Below, one piece after another: positions 8,269 through 17,138 of a DNA stretch of 34,893 bases; position 1 is the stretch's first letter, and each line of letters begins with the position of its first letter. A model generated the notes under the pieces. That model had not been told where the DNA came from, searched no databases, and was given only the letters and a program-made list of their open reading frames with translations. The translations under genes were made by a program, and so were the position numbers. This DNA is from an uncultured Alphaproteobacteria bacterium (lineage in GTDB: Bacteria; Pseudomonadota; Alphaproteobacteria; Thalassobaculales; Thalassobaculaceae), in assembly GCA_902629125.1 (NCBI GenBank), contig CACOPQ010000023.1, positions 1 through 34,893 on the forward strand, in the 5' to 3' direction.

Positions 8269-8790
8269 TTAACGGGATGCCAATATAGCTTCGACAAAAG
8301 TGAGCAGGTCACCCCCATCAAATAAAAAACCTCTAATATTAGCTGCTTCTGCGGCTTTAATGTCAGATTGTCTATCTCCAATTAAAAAGGATCGAAGGTT
8401 ATCAACAGGCCACTTTTCCATAAGATCTAAAATCATTCCAGGGTTAGGCTTTCGCCAATCCTTAAAATTGGCATAGGTCTCATTCTCAAAATCTGGGTGG
8501 AAGGGGCTATAACGAAAATCATCAATAGAACTGCCTCCAGATCTGAACAACTCCCCATTCATCCAGGCATGCAGATGTTCAACCTCCTCTTCTGTATATA
8601 GACCTCTAGCGATCCCAGATTGGTTCGTTACCACAAAAACTAGATAACCTTGATTTTTAAGTAATGCCACAGCTTCTTTTGCCCCAGGGACCCAATTAAT
8701 TTGGCTTGCTTTGTGAACATAGCCAATATCCTCGTTGAGAACACCGTCTCTGTCTAAAAAAACTGAAGGAATTTTTGATATTTTTGACAT
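8269..8790 (-). CDS. gmhB: D-glycero-beta-D-manno-heptose-1,7-bisphosphate 7-phosphatase
   Basis: A 173-residue HAD-superfamily phosphatase that removes the 7-phosphate from heptose bisphosphate before nucleotidyl transfer. Motif I is FLDRDGVLNED with nucleophile Asp13 and acid Asp15. Motif II is VVTNQSG at 53-59, motif III is the Lys of WRKPNPGM near 112-119, and motif IV is IGDRQSDI at 137-144. In enterobacterial GmhB a zinc loop sits between motifs II and III, built from Cys and His. Here the equivalent stretch (93-111, YSPFHPDF onward) keeps one His but no Cys, so the zinc site appears to be lost. It pairs with the neighbouring heptose kinase. A histidinol-phosphatase role is possible for this subfamily but less likely in this context. 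Confidence 0.85.
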   Translation of the reverse strand: MSKISKIPSVFLDRDGVLNEDIGYVHKASQINWVPGAKEAVALLKNQGYLVFVVTNQSGIARGLYTEEEVEHLHAWMNGELFRSGGSSIDDFRYSPFHPDFENETYANFKDWRKPNPGMILDLMEKWPVDNLRSFLIGDRQSDIKAAEAANIRGFLFDGGDLLTFVEAILASR

Positions 8791-9029
8791 CAGAAAAAAT
8801 TACCAAGATTCAGATTAGTCACCAAAACAGAATAACATCAGCATCCCAAATTTTTTCCTATTAACTTGCTTTTATTTTCAAATATCAAATCAAGGGTTAC
8901 TTGGACCTAACACTAGGAAACGGTAGGCTTAAAAAGGTAAAGCGTGGATCTTTGGCCAAAAAGTAATATAACGATTTCAGAGCCAACAAATTTATTTTCG
9001 CTCTGCGGCAGTTTATTAAGCTATATTGC

Positions 9030-9062
9030 ATGAAAAAGCCAATTGAAGTGGAAAACGGATGA
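9030..9062 (+). other. Possible 10-codon leader ORF overlapping the hyuB start
   Basis: ATG at 9030 opens a 10-residue frame (MKKPIEVENG) whose TGA overlaps the ATG of hyuB as ATGA at 9059-9062. The overlap is the classic form for translational coupling. No strong ribosome binding site precedes the short frame and none of its codons suggests attenuation, so this may be chance. Confidence 0.2.
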
Positions 9063-10837
9063 TAGAAGAAGCAGACCCGGTTCTTTTCGAAATATTTAAA
9101 AATTCGATGCACTCCATAGCTGATGAAATGGCCCTAACTGTTGTAAGAACCAGTTATTCAGGCGTTCTTAGAGATAATATGGATTTCGCAACAGCTTTTT
9201 GTGATGAAGAAGGCACTCTCGTGGCACAAGGCCTCACTCTCCCTGGGCACTTAGGGTCGGTTCCAACCGCTTTAGCAGCAGTTATGTCTAGATACCAAAA
9301 TGACATTAATGAAGGTGACGTCTTCTGTCTTAATGATCCCTATGAGGGTGGCATGCATCTCCCTGACTTATTTGTAATAAAACCAATTTTTCACGAGGGC
9401 CACCGGGTAGCTTTTGCGTGTGTTTCATCACATCATGTGGATACAGGCGGCAGGGTTCCAGGGTCAAATGCGGCTGACTCAACCGAAATATACCAGGAAG
9501 GATTGCGGATCCCCCCAACTAAACTTTATGCGGAGGGGAAGCCAAATGACACTCTCTTCCGAATAATCGAGAAAAATGTAAGAGCACCCACCCTTTATTT
9601 TGGCGATCTTCGAGGCCAGCTGTCTGCTTGTCATACCGCTGAGACGCAGTTTTTGGAAGTAGTTAACAGGTATGGCCGCGAAATAACAATGAAACTTATG
9701 CGTGACTTAACTGACTATGCGGAAAGAGTTGCGCGCGCTGCAATTTCGAAGATACCCGATGGAAAAGTAAGCTTTGAAGATTGGATAGATGATGATGGGG
9801 TTGACCACGGAAGACCTATCCGACTTTTTGTAACAATTGAAAAAATTGGAGACACTTTCAAAGTTGATTGGGAGGGAACAGCCAAACAAGTCAAGGCAGC
9901 TATAAATAACACTTTATCCTTCACCAAAGCAGCTAGTTATGCTGCCATTAGGTGCATACTACAAGCTGACATTCCAACAAACGCAGGTTTTTTTCGCTGT
10001 ATTGATGTGTCTGCGCCAAAGGGCACCATTGCCAATATGGAATTACCAGCTCCTTGCGCTGCCCGAGGGCTGACAGGTTTTCGAATGATCGACTGCCTTA
10101 TGGGCGCACTTTCACAGTTGGTTCCTGATCGCGTTTTTGCGGCCTCTGATGGAGGTAATACTGGAATTTCTGTTGGGGGTTACGATGCCAACAGAAACCC
10201 CTTTATCTTTGTTGACTTTACATGTGGCACTTGGGGCGGCCGCCCTTGGGCTGATGGTCTCGATGGAAATTCAAATATTTACGCCAATATGGCAAGCCAA
10301 CCCGTGGAAGTAATAGAAGCTGAGAACCCTCTGGAGATACTTGCTTATGAGTTTATTAAGGATCGCTGCGGGGCTGGTAAATTTCGCGGTGGCGCCCCTT
10401 ACTGTCGTGAATATCGCTTTACTGAGACTGAGGGGGTTTTGCAAATCCGTGCAGATCGACAGCGATTTAAACCATACGGTTTGTATGGAGGCTATCCAGG
10501 CGAACCATCGGTAAATATTTGGGATCCAGATGGTAACTCGACTATCATGCCACCAAAATTTACGGAAACAGTTAAAAAAGGGGAGATTTTTAGGCATGAG
10601 GTAGCAGGCGCAGGCGGTTGGGGTGACCCATTAGAAAGAGACCCGGCAGCTGTTGCGAAGGATGTTCGCAACGAAATAGTGAGTAGACAAAGAGCATTTG
10701 AAGATTATGGGGTTGTTCTGCAGGCTGATAAGGTCGACGAGAAAGCTACACAGTTAAAACGTGCGGAAATAAAACGTCTTCGTGGATGGTCTAAATTACC
10801 TGCTGTACTTCGAGAAAAACCAAACATTGGAGCTTGA
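9059..10837 (+). CDS. hyuB: Hydantoinase B/oxoprolinase-family subunit (HyuB)
   Basis: A 592-residue subunit of an ATP-dependent cyclic-amide or ketone-activating enzyme (N-methylhydantoinase, 5-oxoprolinase, acetone or acetophenone carboxylase family). The N-terminus PVLFEIFKNSMHSIADEMALTVVRTSYS is the family hallmark. It is followed by DFATAFCDEEGTLVAQG, NDPYEGGMHLPDLFV (about 97-111), SHHVDTGG and the conserved C-terminal GAGGWGDPLERDP near 520-532. The start is ATG at 9059; the upstream frame is closed by TGA 15 nt earlier. It is followed after 2 nt by hyuA. There is no third small carboxylase subunit gene, so a hydantoin/oxoproline-type ring-opening amidohydrolase is favoured over a carboxylase. 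Exact substrate is unknown. Confidence 0.87.
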   Translation: MIEEADPVLFEIFKNSMHSIADEMALTVVRTSYSGVLRDNMDFATAFCDEEGTLVAQGLTLPGHLGSVPTALAAVMSRYQNDINEGDVFCLNDPYEGGMHLPDLFVIKPIFHEGHRVAFACVSSHHVDTGGRVPGSNAADSTEIYQEGLRIPPTKLYAEGKPNDTLFRIIEKNVRAPTLYFGDLRGQLSACHTAETQFLEVVNRYGREITMKLMRDLTDYAERVARAAISKIPDGKVSFEDWIDDDGVDHGRPIRLFVTIEKIGDTFKVDWEGTAKQVKAAINNTLSFTKAASYAAIRCILQADIPTNAGFFRCIDVSAPKGTIANMELPAPCAARGLTGFRMIDCLMGALSQLVPDRVFAASDGGNTGISVGGYDANRNPFIFVDFTCGTWGGRPWADGLDGNSNIYANMASQPVEVIEAENPLEILAYEFIKDRCGAGKFRGGAPYCREYRFTETEGVLQIRADRQRFKPYGLYGGYPGEPSVNIWDPDGNSTIMPPKFTETVKKGEIFRHEVAGAGGWGDPLERDPAAVAKDVRNEIVSRQRAFEDYGVVLQADKVDEKATQLKRAEIKRLRGWSKLPAVLREKPNIGA

Positions 10838-10839
10838 GT

Positions 10840-12930
10840 ATGGATAGTTTGCGTGTAGGTGTCGATATTGGTGGGACTTTCACAGATATTGTTTTATGGG
10901 CTAGTAATGGCGAAGTTATCGTAAAAAAAGTATCCTCAAGCGTGGACGATTATGCCCGCGCTATAATAAATGGGCTGGACACAGTATTTGAAGAATACAA
11001 GCTTACGGCCTCAATGGTTAAGCAGGTTCGCCATGGTACCACAGTAGCTTCCAATGCCATACTTGAACGTAAGGGGGCCAAAACGGGACTTATTGGGTCA
11101 AAGGGTTTTCGAGATGTCTTAGAAATTCGGACCCTTCGGATGCCGAGATTATACGACCTCGCCTGGACTAAGCCCCCAGCCTTGGTCGAGCGGTTCCTTC
11201 GGGTCACGGTAGACGAGCGTGTGAATTCAGCTGGAGATGTTGTCAAGCCTCTAACAGTCAAGGAGGGAGAACGAGCTGTAAGGAAACTGATTGACGAAAA
11301 AGTTGAGTCTATTGCGGTTTGCTTGATCAATTCATATGCAAATCCTGAGCATGAATTTTTGTTAAAATCAGTTATTGAGCGACTTGCACCTGATCTCCCA
11401 TTCTCGATAAGCGCAGAAGTATTACCGGAAATACGAGAATACGAGCGTACATCAACTACAACTATTAACGCTTATGTTAAGCCAATTGTATCGGAATATC
11501 TTGAGACTCTAGAAGCTGGTTTAATCGCGTCTGGAATTAACGCAGAACTTTTATTAATGCAATCGAACGGGGGCTTAACACCTGTAGAAACAGCAGCTGA
11601 ACTGCCAATGAACATAATCGAGTCGGGGCCAGCAGGCGGTGTAGTTGGCGCACGTCTGCTGGCAGAAAAGGCCAAATTGGGGGACCTCATTACATTTGAT
11701 ATGGGTGGCACTACAGCGAAAGCATCGATGGTCGAGCGAGGGGAATATGCTCGCGCTGATGACTTCGAAGTTGGTGGTGGAATTCTAGCTGGCTCGAGGC
11801 TTCTTACTGGCGCAGGATACTTGTTGAAGACACAAGCTATTGATTTAGCTGAGGTTGGAGCGGGTGGAGGGTCATTAATATCCATCGATAGTGGCGGTGC
11901 TTTAGCTGTAGGACCCGAAAGCGCCGGAGCTTTCCCAGGACCAATTTGCTATGATTTGGGAGGCGATAAACCAACTGTTACCGATGCAAATTTAATTTTA
12001 GGTTACCTAAACCCCCACGCTATCGCTGGGGGGTCGGTCAAACTCAATTTTGAAAAGACAGTCACTGCATTTGAGCAAAAAGTTGCTGCACCCTTGGGCC
12101 TTACAGCTGAGCAGGCGGCTCTTGGCGCACGCAGAGTGGCTGCGTCAAATATGATCCGCGCCATTAAAGCTGTTTCAACAGAACGTGGCCGCGATCCCCG
12201 TCAATATACTCTTTGCGCATTCGGGGGAAATGGACCGATGTTCGCATCCGAGATGGCCCTGGAGCTAGGCATTAAAAAAATAATCATACCCCCCGCGCCG
12301 GGTGTGTTTTCAGCCTTCGGCCTTCTCTACGCAGATGTTGAGCATCATTATTCGAAAACATTGAGAGTTCTGCTGCGCGAAGTTGAACCAGAGCTGATCG
12401 GTAACGCTTGGAAAAAAATGGAAAGCAATGCTGCTGATCAATTAAAAAGGGATGGTTTTGAACCTAAAAATCAATCGCTCAGTAGAACCGCGAGTTTGCA
12501 TTACAAGGGTCAGACATTTGAGTTAACCGTACCCGCCGAATCCGGCAGAGTAGATAACGCCTTATTATATCAGCTTGAACAATCTTTTCATTCTGAACAT
12601 GAACTTGTATACGGACACCGAGCAAGTGATGACGAACCAGTTGAATTGGTTACTGTTCGACTTATTGCCAAAGGGCTCGACGCAAATGGAGATCAACTAA
12701 CATTTCCGAAGTATGAGCCCAATAACGGCGAAACTGCAACCTCGCGGAAAGCCTACTTTGGTCAGTCTACTGGCTGGCAAGAAATCCGAGTTTTTTCGCG
12801 AAGTAGCCTAGTTAAACCCAGACAAGGACCATGTATAATAGAGGAATACGATGCTACTTGTGTGGTCCCGCCAGGGTCAGAGGCTGTTCTGAACGAAGAC
12901 GGGTGTATCTGTTTAATCTTCAATGAATAA
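10840..12930 (+). CDS. hyuA: Hydantoinase A/oxoprolinase-family subunit (HyuA)
   Basis: About 696 residues; the ATPase-like partner of HyuB. It has the actin/hexokinase-type phosphate-1 motif VGVDIGGTFTDIVLW near the N-terminus, the VRHGTTVASNAILERKGAKT block, ESGPAGGVVGA, and the FDMGGTTAKASMVERG phosphate-2 segment, in the usual order. Length matches the family. A longer frame can start at TTG 10834 inside the hyuB stop, but GGAG at 10829-10832 is spaced 7 nt from the ATG at 10840, so that ATG is preferred. The two subunits are surely co-translated. Known relatives cleave hydantoins or 5-oxoproline with ATP. Together with the GGCT-like protein at the left edge and the GGT-family genes, a role in cyclic glutamyl derivatives is possible but not shown. 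Confidence 0.88.
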   Translation: MDSLRVGVDIGGTFTDIVLWASNGEVIVKKVSSSVDDYARAIINGLDTVFEEYKLTASMVKQVRHGTTVASNAILERKGAKTGLIGSKGFRDVLEIRTLRMPRLYDLAWTKPPALVERFLRVTVDERVNSAGDVVKPLTVKEGERAVRKLIDEKVESIAVCLINSYANPEHEFLLKSVIERLAPDLPFSISAEVLPEIREYERTSTTTINAYVKPIVSEYLETLEAGLIASGINAELLLMQSNGGLTPVETAAELPMNIIESGPAGGVVGARLLAEKAKLGDLITFDMGGTTAKASMVERGEYARADDFEVGGGILAGSRLLTGAGYLLKTQAIDLAEVGAGGGSLISIDSGGALAVGPESAGAFPGPICYDLGGDKPTVTDANLILGYLNPHAIAGGSVKLNFEKTVTAFEQKVAAPLGLTAEQAALGARRVAASNMIRAIKAVSTERGRDPRQYTLCAFGGNGPMFASEMALELGIKKIIIPPAPGVFSAFGLLYADVEHHYSKTLRVLLREVEPELIGNAWKKMESNAADQLKRDGFEPKNQSLSRTASLHYKGQTFELTVPAESGRVDNALLYQLEQSFHSEHELVYGHRASDDEPVELVTVRLIAKGLDANGDQLTFPKYEPNNGETATSRKAYFGQSTGWQEIRVFSRSSLVKPRQGPCIIEEYDATCVVPPGSEAVLNEDGCICLIFNE

Positions 12931-13311
12931 GGAATTCACTCGTGATTAGAACAGAAATAAAAGCCTTATATACTTCATTTATATAAACAAGCTGTAGTCT
13001 TCGTTTCTGAATATTCGAAACTCCAGTCATAATCAAAACCACTATAATTTAGTTTCGAACTTTGCTACGGAGGACTACCGGAAAAGCTATTAATATTAAT
13101 CATGAAATATCTAGCTGTATGTTAGCTACTGCGACAGCATTTGCACCAAATCCGCTATAGACCGTTCCAACTAAATCAAAAAAAAATCGAGATGGCTTTC
13201 ATTTCAAAGAACCGAGGGTAAATAACTTTACTTTCACCAAAGCATTACTTGCCAAATCGATAATAAAAATTTCAATATTAACGAAATATAACTCTTACTC
13301 TGGGGAACAAA
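12931..13311. other. 381-bp AT-rich intergenic region with two TTTC-N9-GAAA dyads
   Basis: I find no convincing ORF or RNA gene here. It must hold the hyuA transcript end and the promoter of the SDR at 13312. Two short inverted repeats share the layout TTTC-N9-GAAA with AT-rich cores: GTTTC-N9-GAAAC at 13003-13021 and ATTTC-N9-GAAAT at 13269-13287. The second ends 24 bp before the SDR ATG. They could be paired operator sites; equally, such dyads arise by chance in AT-rich DNA. GGGGA precedes the SDR start. Confidence 0.35.
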
Positions 13312-14091
13312 ATGGACTTAAATCTTCGCAACAAAACTGTGCTTATCACAGGTGGATCAAAGGGAATAGGATTGGCCTGTGCTAAAGAATTCGCAGCTGA
13401 AGGCTGTAATCTCCATTTAGTATCAAGAACCAAAGAAGATCTTGAAAATGCTAAAAAAGAAATTGAGGCAGAGCACGGTGTCCAAATAAAAATTCACAGT
13501 TTTGACTTATCAAATTCAATGCATGTAGATCAACTAGTTAAAAATTGTCCCACAATAGATATTCTGGTTAACAACGCAGGTGCCATCCCAGCGGGAGACA
13601 TTCAAGCGGTAGAGGAAGAAAGGTGGCGAGCGGCATGGGATCTAAAAGTTTTTGGTTATATAAATATGACGCGCAGATACTATCCTTTAATGAGGGATGC
13701 AGGTGGAGGCGTAATTATGAACATCATCGGTTTAGCTGGCGTTAGGGTCGACAGAAATTACATTGCAGGGTCCGCTGGAAATGCATCAATTATCGGTTTC
13801 ACGCATGCGATGGGAGCGCACGCCTTAGACGAGGGGATGAGAGTGTTGGGAGTGTGCCCAGGAGCCGTTCAGACCGAAAGGATAACGACAATGCTGAAAA
13901 CACGAGCCAGAGACGAAAAAGGCGATGAAAACCGCTGGCAGGATTATTTTTCTGGGATGCCACTAAATCGCCCCGCATTAGTCGAAGAAATTGCTGATGT
14001 CGTCGTATTCCTGTGTTCAGAAAGAGCCTCTTGGCTAACTGGTACTACGATCAATCTTGATGGTGGCGTGGCAAACAGAGGAGGGTACTAA
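13312..14091 (+). CDS. Atypical short-chain dehydrogenase/reductase lacking the Lys of YxxxK
   Basis: A 259-residue SDR-fold protein. The cofactor motif TGGSKGIG is at 13-20, with SRT following beta-2, suggesting NADP preference. NNAG is at 87-90, the terminal sheet ends in LDGG. The active site is unusual. Tyr150 is present in NYIAGSAGNAS, but the position four residues later is Ser154, not Lys. The segment that normally supplies the catalytic Ser reads MNIIGLAG, and the usual Asn helix-4 position reads WDLK. Thus only Tyr of the Asn-Ser-Tyr-Lys tetrad remains. From memory, related alphaproteobacterial SDRs share this YIAGSxGNA pattern, so it is a subfamily, not damage. It could bind nucleotide without classical dehydrogenase chemistry. 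It precedes the SABATH methyltransferase by 125 bp on the same strand. Confidence 0.85.
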   Translation: MDLNLRNKTVLITGGSKGIGLACAKEFAAEGCNLHLVSRTKEDLENAKKEIEAEHGVQIKIHSFDLSNSMHVDQLVKNCPTIDILVNNAGAIPAGDIQAVEEERWRAAWDLKVFGYINMTRRYYPLMRDAGGGVIMNIIGLAGVRVDRNYIAGSAGNASIIGFTHAMGAHALDEGMRVLGVCPGAVQTERITTMLKTRARDEKGDENRWQDYFSGMPLNRPALVEEIADVVVFLCSERASWLTGTTINLDGGVANRGGY

Positions 14092-14216
14092 TATTAAAAT
14101 CGAGAACTAAAATGCGGAATGTTTTCTAACAAACAAGTTGTAGAAACATTTAATAACAAGAAAAAAGGTCAAGAAAATCCGAACAAGAAATTTTCCCCAC
14201 GACAGGAGATGAATTA

Positions 14217-15326
14217 ATGGATGACACCCGAACTACTGAAGGATTTATGTCGATGAAGGGTGGTGGCTATTATTCAAAAGCAACCATTGGTGCAAAGCAC
14301 GTCATAGATAACGCCGCCCACTTAATTTTTGATTCTTTGGCAAGAATGAACCCTAAAGACGATGGAACCACTTTTACATTGGCCGACATGGGATGTGCCG
14401 ATGGCGGCACGTCGATGTCAACTATAGGCGAAATTCTTAAGTTTATCAGGAAAAAGACCCCATCACGGCCAATCCAAATGGTTTATACGGACCTTCCAAA
14501 GAATGACTTTAGCCAAGTGTTTCAAAATGTACATGGCCAAACTGATATGAAGACTTACATCGAGGATATTGATGACCTATACGTTTTCTCTTCAGCAACC
14601 TCTTTCCATAAACCAATATTTCCAGCTGGATCATTAAACCTCGGCATTTCTGCAACTGCCTCTCATTATGTAAGCGAACAACCGTGTATAATTTCCGACC
14701 ATATTCACATGGTAGGGTCTACAGGAGAAGAGCGTGCTGCCTATCAAGAACAAGGGCGCCTTGATTGGGAACGGATGCTTCTTAATAGGGCGAGGGATTT
14801 GGCTCCAACAGGAAGACTGGCATTATTCAATTTTGGCATTGATGAAAAAGGGAGATATCTGGGATCGACCGGTGGCGTAAATATGTTCGACACGTTTAAT
14901 CTGTTGTGGAAATCGCTAATAAATGATGGAATAATTTTAGAGGAGGAGTATTTAAATACAAACTTCCCACAAAGTTACAGGACAGTAGAAGAATTTACGG
15001 CTCCTCTAGAGGACGAGAACAGTTGCGTTTACAAAGCAGGACTGCGTATTGAACATGTTGAGACCCGAGTCGTTACGTGCCCGTTTGCTGAGGATTTTAA
15101 AAGCCATGGTGATAGTGTCAAATTTGCTAGGGAATACATTCCTACATTAAGATCATGGAGCGAAGCGACATTCGCGAATGGTTTATCAGACCGGAGGTCA
15201 CCAGACGAACAGCGAAAAATCCTGGATAATTTTTACGGAAAATATCAGTGCTTAGTGGAAGAATCGCCCGCGGGCCATGGTATGGATTACGTTCATTGTT
15301 ATCTGATAATAAGAAAAGACTTTTAA
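14217..15326 (+). CDS. SABATH-family SAM-dependent carboxyl methyltransferase
   Basis: A 369-residue methyltransferase of the plant-type SABATH family (salicylate, jasmonate, indole-acetate and theobromine methyltransferases), which make methyl esters or N-methyl products. Motifs occur in the expected order and spacing: GGGYYSKA at 15-22 (plant GGxGSYA), DMGCADGGTS at 57-66 (SAM-binding DLGCSxGxN), YTDLPKNDF at 90-98 (plant SDLPxNDFN), and GISATASHYVSE at 143-154 (plant SSSYSLHWLSQ). Length matches plant members at roughly 360-380. AGGAG stands 8 nt before the ATG. It is followed after 39 bp by a GGT-family gene. A small acid or amino-acid-like carboxylate is the likely substrate; identity unknown. 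The family is well known from plants and sparse in bacteria, so the gene is of interest. Confidence 0.82.
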   Translation: MDDTRTTEGFMSMKGGGYYSKATIGAKHVIDNAAHLIFDSLARMNPKDDGTTFTLADMGCADGGTSMSTIGEILKFIRKKTPSRPIQMVYTDLPKNDFSQVFQNVHGQTDMKTYIEDIDDLYVFSSATSFHKPIFPAGSLNLGISATASHYVSEQPCIISDHIHMVGSTGEERAAYQEQGRLDWERMLLNRARDLAPTGRLALFNFGIDEKGRYLGSTGGVNMFDTFNLLWKSLINDGIILEEEYLNTNFPQSYRTVEEFTAPLEDENSCVYKAGLRIEHVETRVVTCPFAEDFKSHGDSVKFAREYIPTLRSWSEATFANGLSDRRSPDEQRKILDNFYGKYQCLVEESPAGHGMDYVHCYLIIRKDF

Positions 15327-15365
15327 AGATCAAACACCAAAAATATATTTCTCACGGAGCTGAAA

Positions 15366-17078
15366 ATGTTGCCACAACAACCTCTGATAACCGGAAGACG
15401 TCATATGGTTGTGGCTGGTCATTATCTTGCGACTGAAGCTGGTTTGAAAATTTTGGAAGCTGGAGGTAATGCAGTAGACGCCGGCGTTGCTGCGGGCATA
15501 GCGCTTGGTGTTTTACATAGCGATCAGGTGCAGTTTTCGGGAGTAGCTCCCATGCTTATTTATATCAAAAAACTCAATAAAGTAATTAGTGTGGCTGGAC
15601 TTGGACACTGGCCAAAAGCAGCTAACTTAGAGTTTTTCGAAAAAAAATATGAAGGGAAGATACCACTCGGCATCCTTAGAACCGTGGTGCCTGCTGCCCC
15701 AGATGCCTGGATCAAAGTATTATCTAATTTTGGGACAATGTCCTTTGGAGAGGTTGCGTCAAGCGCAATTAAATATGCTAGAGAGGGCTTTACCGTTCAC
15801 CCAACTATGGCAAATTTTCTTTTTAGATATCGTGAAAACTACAAACTGTGGTCATCTAACCAAGCCATCTGGCATAAAGATGGGCAACCTCTAAAAGAAG
15901 GAGATCTGCTGGTTCAAACTGATCTTTCTAACAGCATACAATATATGGTGGATGAAGAAGCTGCAGCCTCATCTAAAGGCAGAGAAGCGGGATTGAAAGC
16001 CGCACGCGATGCCTTCTACCTTGGAGATATAGCCAAAAAGATAATTCGTTTTCACGAAGAAAATGATGGCCTTCTTACAGCTGAAGATCTCTCAAACTAC
16101 TCCACACCCATAGAAGAACCACTTTCCATAAAATATAGAGATATAAATATTTATAGTTGCAAGCCCTGGTGCCAAGGACCTGTATTGCTCCAAATGCTCC
16201 GTATTTTAGAAGGATTTGATCTACCAAAGTTGAGACACAATAGCGTGGATTATATTCATACCATAGCGGAAACTATCAAATTAGCTTTTGCGGACCGTGA
16301 GACTTTTTATGGTGATCCAGATTTTGTTAATGTACCTATCGAACAATTACTTTCTGGTGATTTTGCGTCAAAGCGGCGCGCACTGATCAATCCCAAAAAA
16401 GCCTTTGCTGCTATGCCGGCCGCGGGTCACATAGACGGCTACGGATTTACGCCTTTTCCAGCTTCAGCAAATACAGCGGCATCATTTTCGGCCCCTGATA
16501 CCTCCTACACTTGTTCGATCGATCAAGAAGGGAACGTTTGTTCTATAACTCCTTCTGATGTATCTTTTGAAAGTCCTGTAATTCCCGGACTTGGGTTCTG
16601 TCCGTCGGCAAGGGGTTCACAATCGTTTGCAATGGGAGGTCACGCCTCCGAGATAGCGCCGGGTAAGAGGCCACGACTTACACCCAATCCCGCAATGGCG
16701 TTTCAACCCAACCGCCTAATTATGCCCTTTGGCGCGCCCGGTGGCGACACACAACCTCAAGGCATGTTGCAAGTTCTCCTCAACCATCTCGTGTTTGGAA
16801 TGGATATACAAACCGCTATTGAAGCGCCTCGCTTTAGCACCCATAGTCAACCAAATTCTTTTGAACCGCACGATTGTAAGCCTGGCCGATTATCGATAGA
16901 AAATGACATTGACCAAAATATAGGGAGAGAATTAGCCGAGCTTGGTCATGATATAGAGTGGCTCCCCTCAAGGTCGGATGCCGTAGCAGGTGTTTGTGCT
17001 ATTAGTGCTAATCTAGAAACTGGCCTAATTTCCGGTGGTGCAGACCCAAGAAGGTCTGGCAGAGCAATGGGATGGTAA
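15366..17078 (+). CDS. Gamma-glutamyltransferase-family Ntn hydrolase with altered donor site
   Basis: A 570-residue member of the GGT family, which mature by self-cleavage before a conserved Thr. The block ATEAGLKILEAGGNAVDAGVAA (22-43) and the nucleophile region APDTSYTCSIDQEGNV are clear, with Thr379 aligned to the E. coli Thr391 nucleophile. GAPGGDTQPQ replaces the usual GSPGG near the oxyanion site. The Arg that grips the gamma-glutamyl alpha-carboxylate in E. coli (DFREMAP) is replaced: the equivalent region reads AGLGHWPKAA, with Leu79 at the Arg position. This argues against simple glutathione hydrolysis and for another amide, as in acylase branches. No obvious signal peptide is seen, so it is probably cytoplasmic, unlike periplasmic GGT. 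It likely shares a transcript with the SABATH methyltransferase. Confidence 0.83.
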   Translation: MLPQQPLITGRRHMVVAGHYLATEAGLKILEAGGNAVDAGVAAGIALGVLHSDQVQFSGVAPMLIYIKKLNKVISVAGLGHWPKAANLEFFEKKYEGKIPLGILRTVVPAAPDAWIKVLSNFGTMSFGEVASSAIKYAREGFTVHPTMANFLFRYRENYKLWSSNQAIWHKDGQPLKEGDLLVQTDLSNSIQYMVDEEAAASSKGREAGLKAARDAFYLGDIAKKIIRFHEENDGLLTAEDLSNYSTPIEEPLSIKYRDINIYSCKPWCQGPVLLQMLRILEGFDLPKLRHNSVDYIHTIAETIKLAFADRETFYGDPDFVNVPIEQLLSGDFASKRRALINPKKAFAAMPAAGHIDGYGFTPFPASANTAASFSAPDTSYTCSIDQEGNVCSITPSDVSFESPVIPGLGFCPSARGSQSFAMGGHASEIAPGKRPRLTPNPAMAFQPNRLIMPFGAPGGDTQPQGMLQVLLNHLVFGMDIQTAIEAPRFSTHSQPNSFEPHDCKPGRLSIENDIDQNIGRELAELGHDIEWLPSRSDAVAGVCAISANLETGLISGGADPRRSGRAMGW

Positions 17079-17138
17079 TTTGAACATAATTTCCTTAATT
17101 TGAAGATAATATCCCAGATTTATATTCTCGTTTTATGG

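Noticed and set aside
10834..10839. TTG start for hyuA inside the hyuB stop
   Set aside because: ATG at 10840 has GGAG at ideal spacing and gives the usual N-terminus.
10950..11885. Long minus-strand open frames opposite hyuA
   Set aside because: They are compositional shadows of the strongly supported hyuA, with no family features.
17079..17110. Imperfect direct repeat AATTTGAANATAAT after the GGT-family gene
   Set aside because: Two AT-rich copies only; probably chance.
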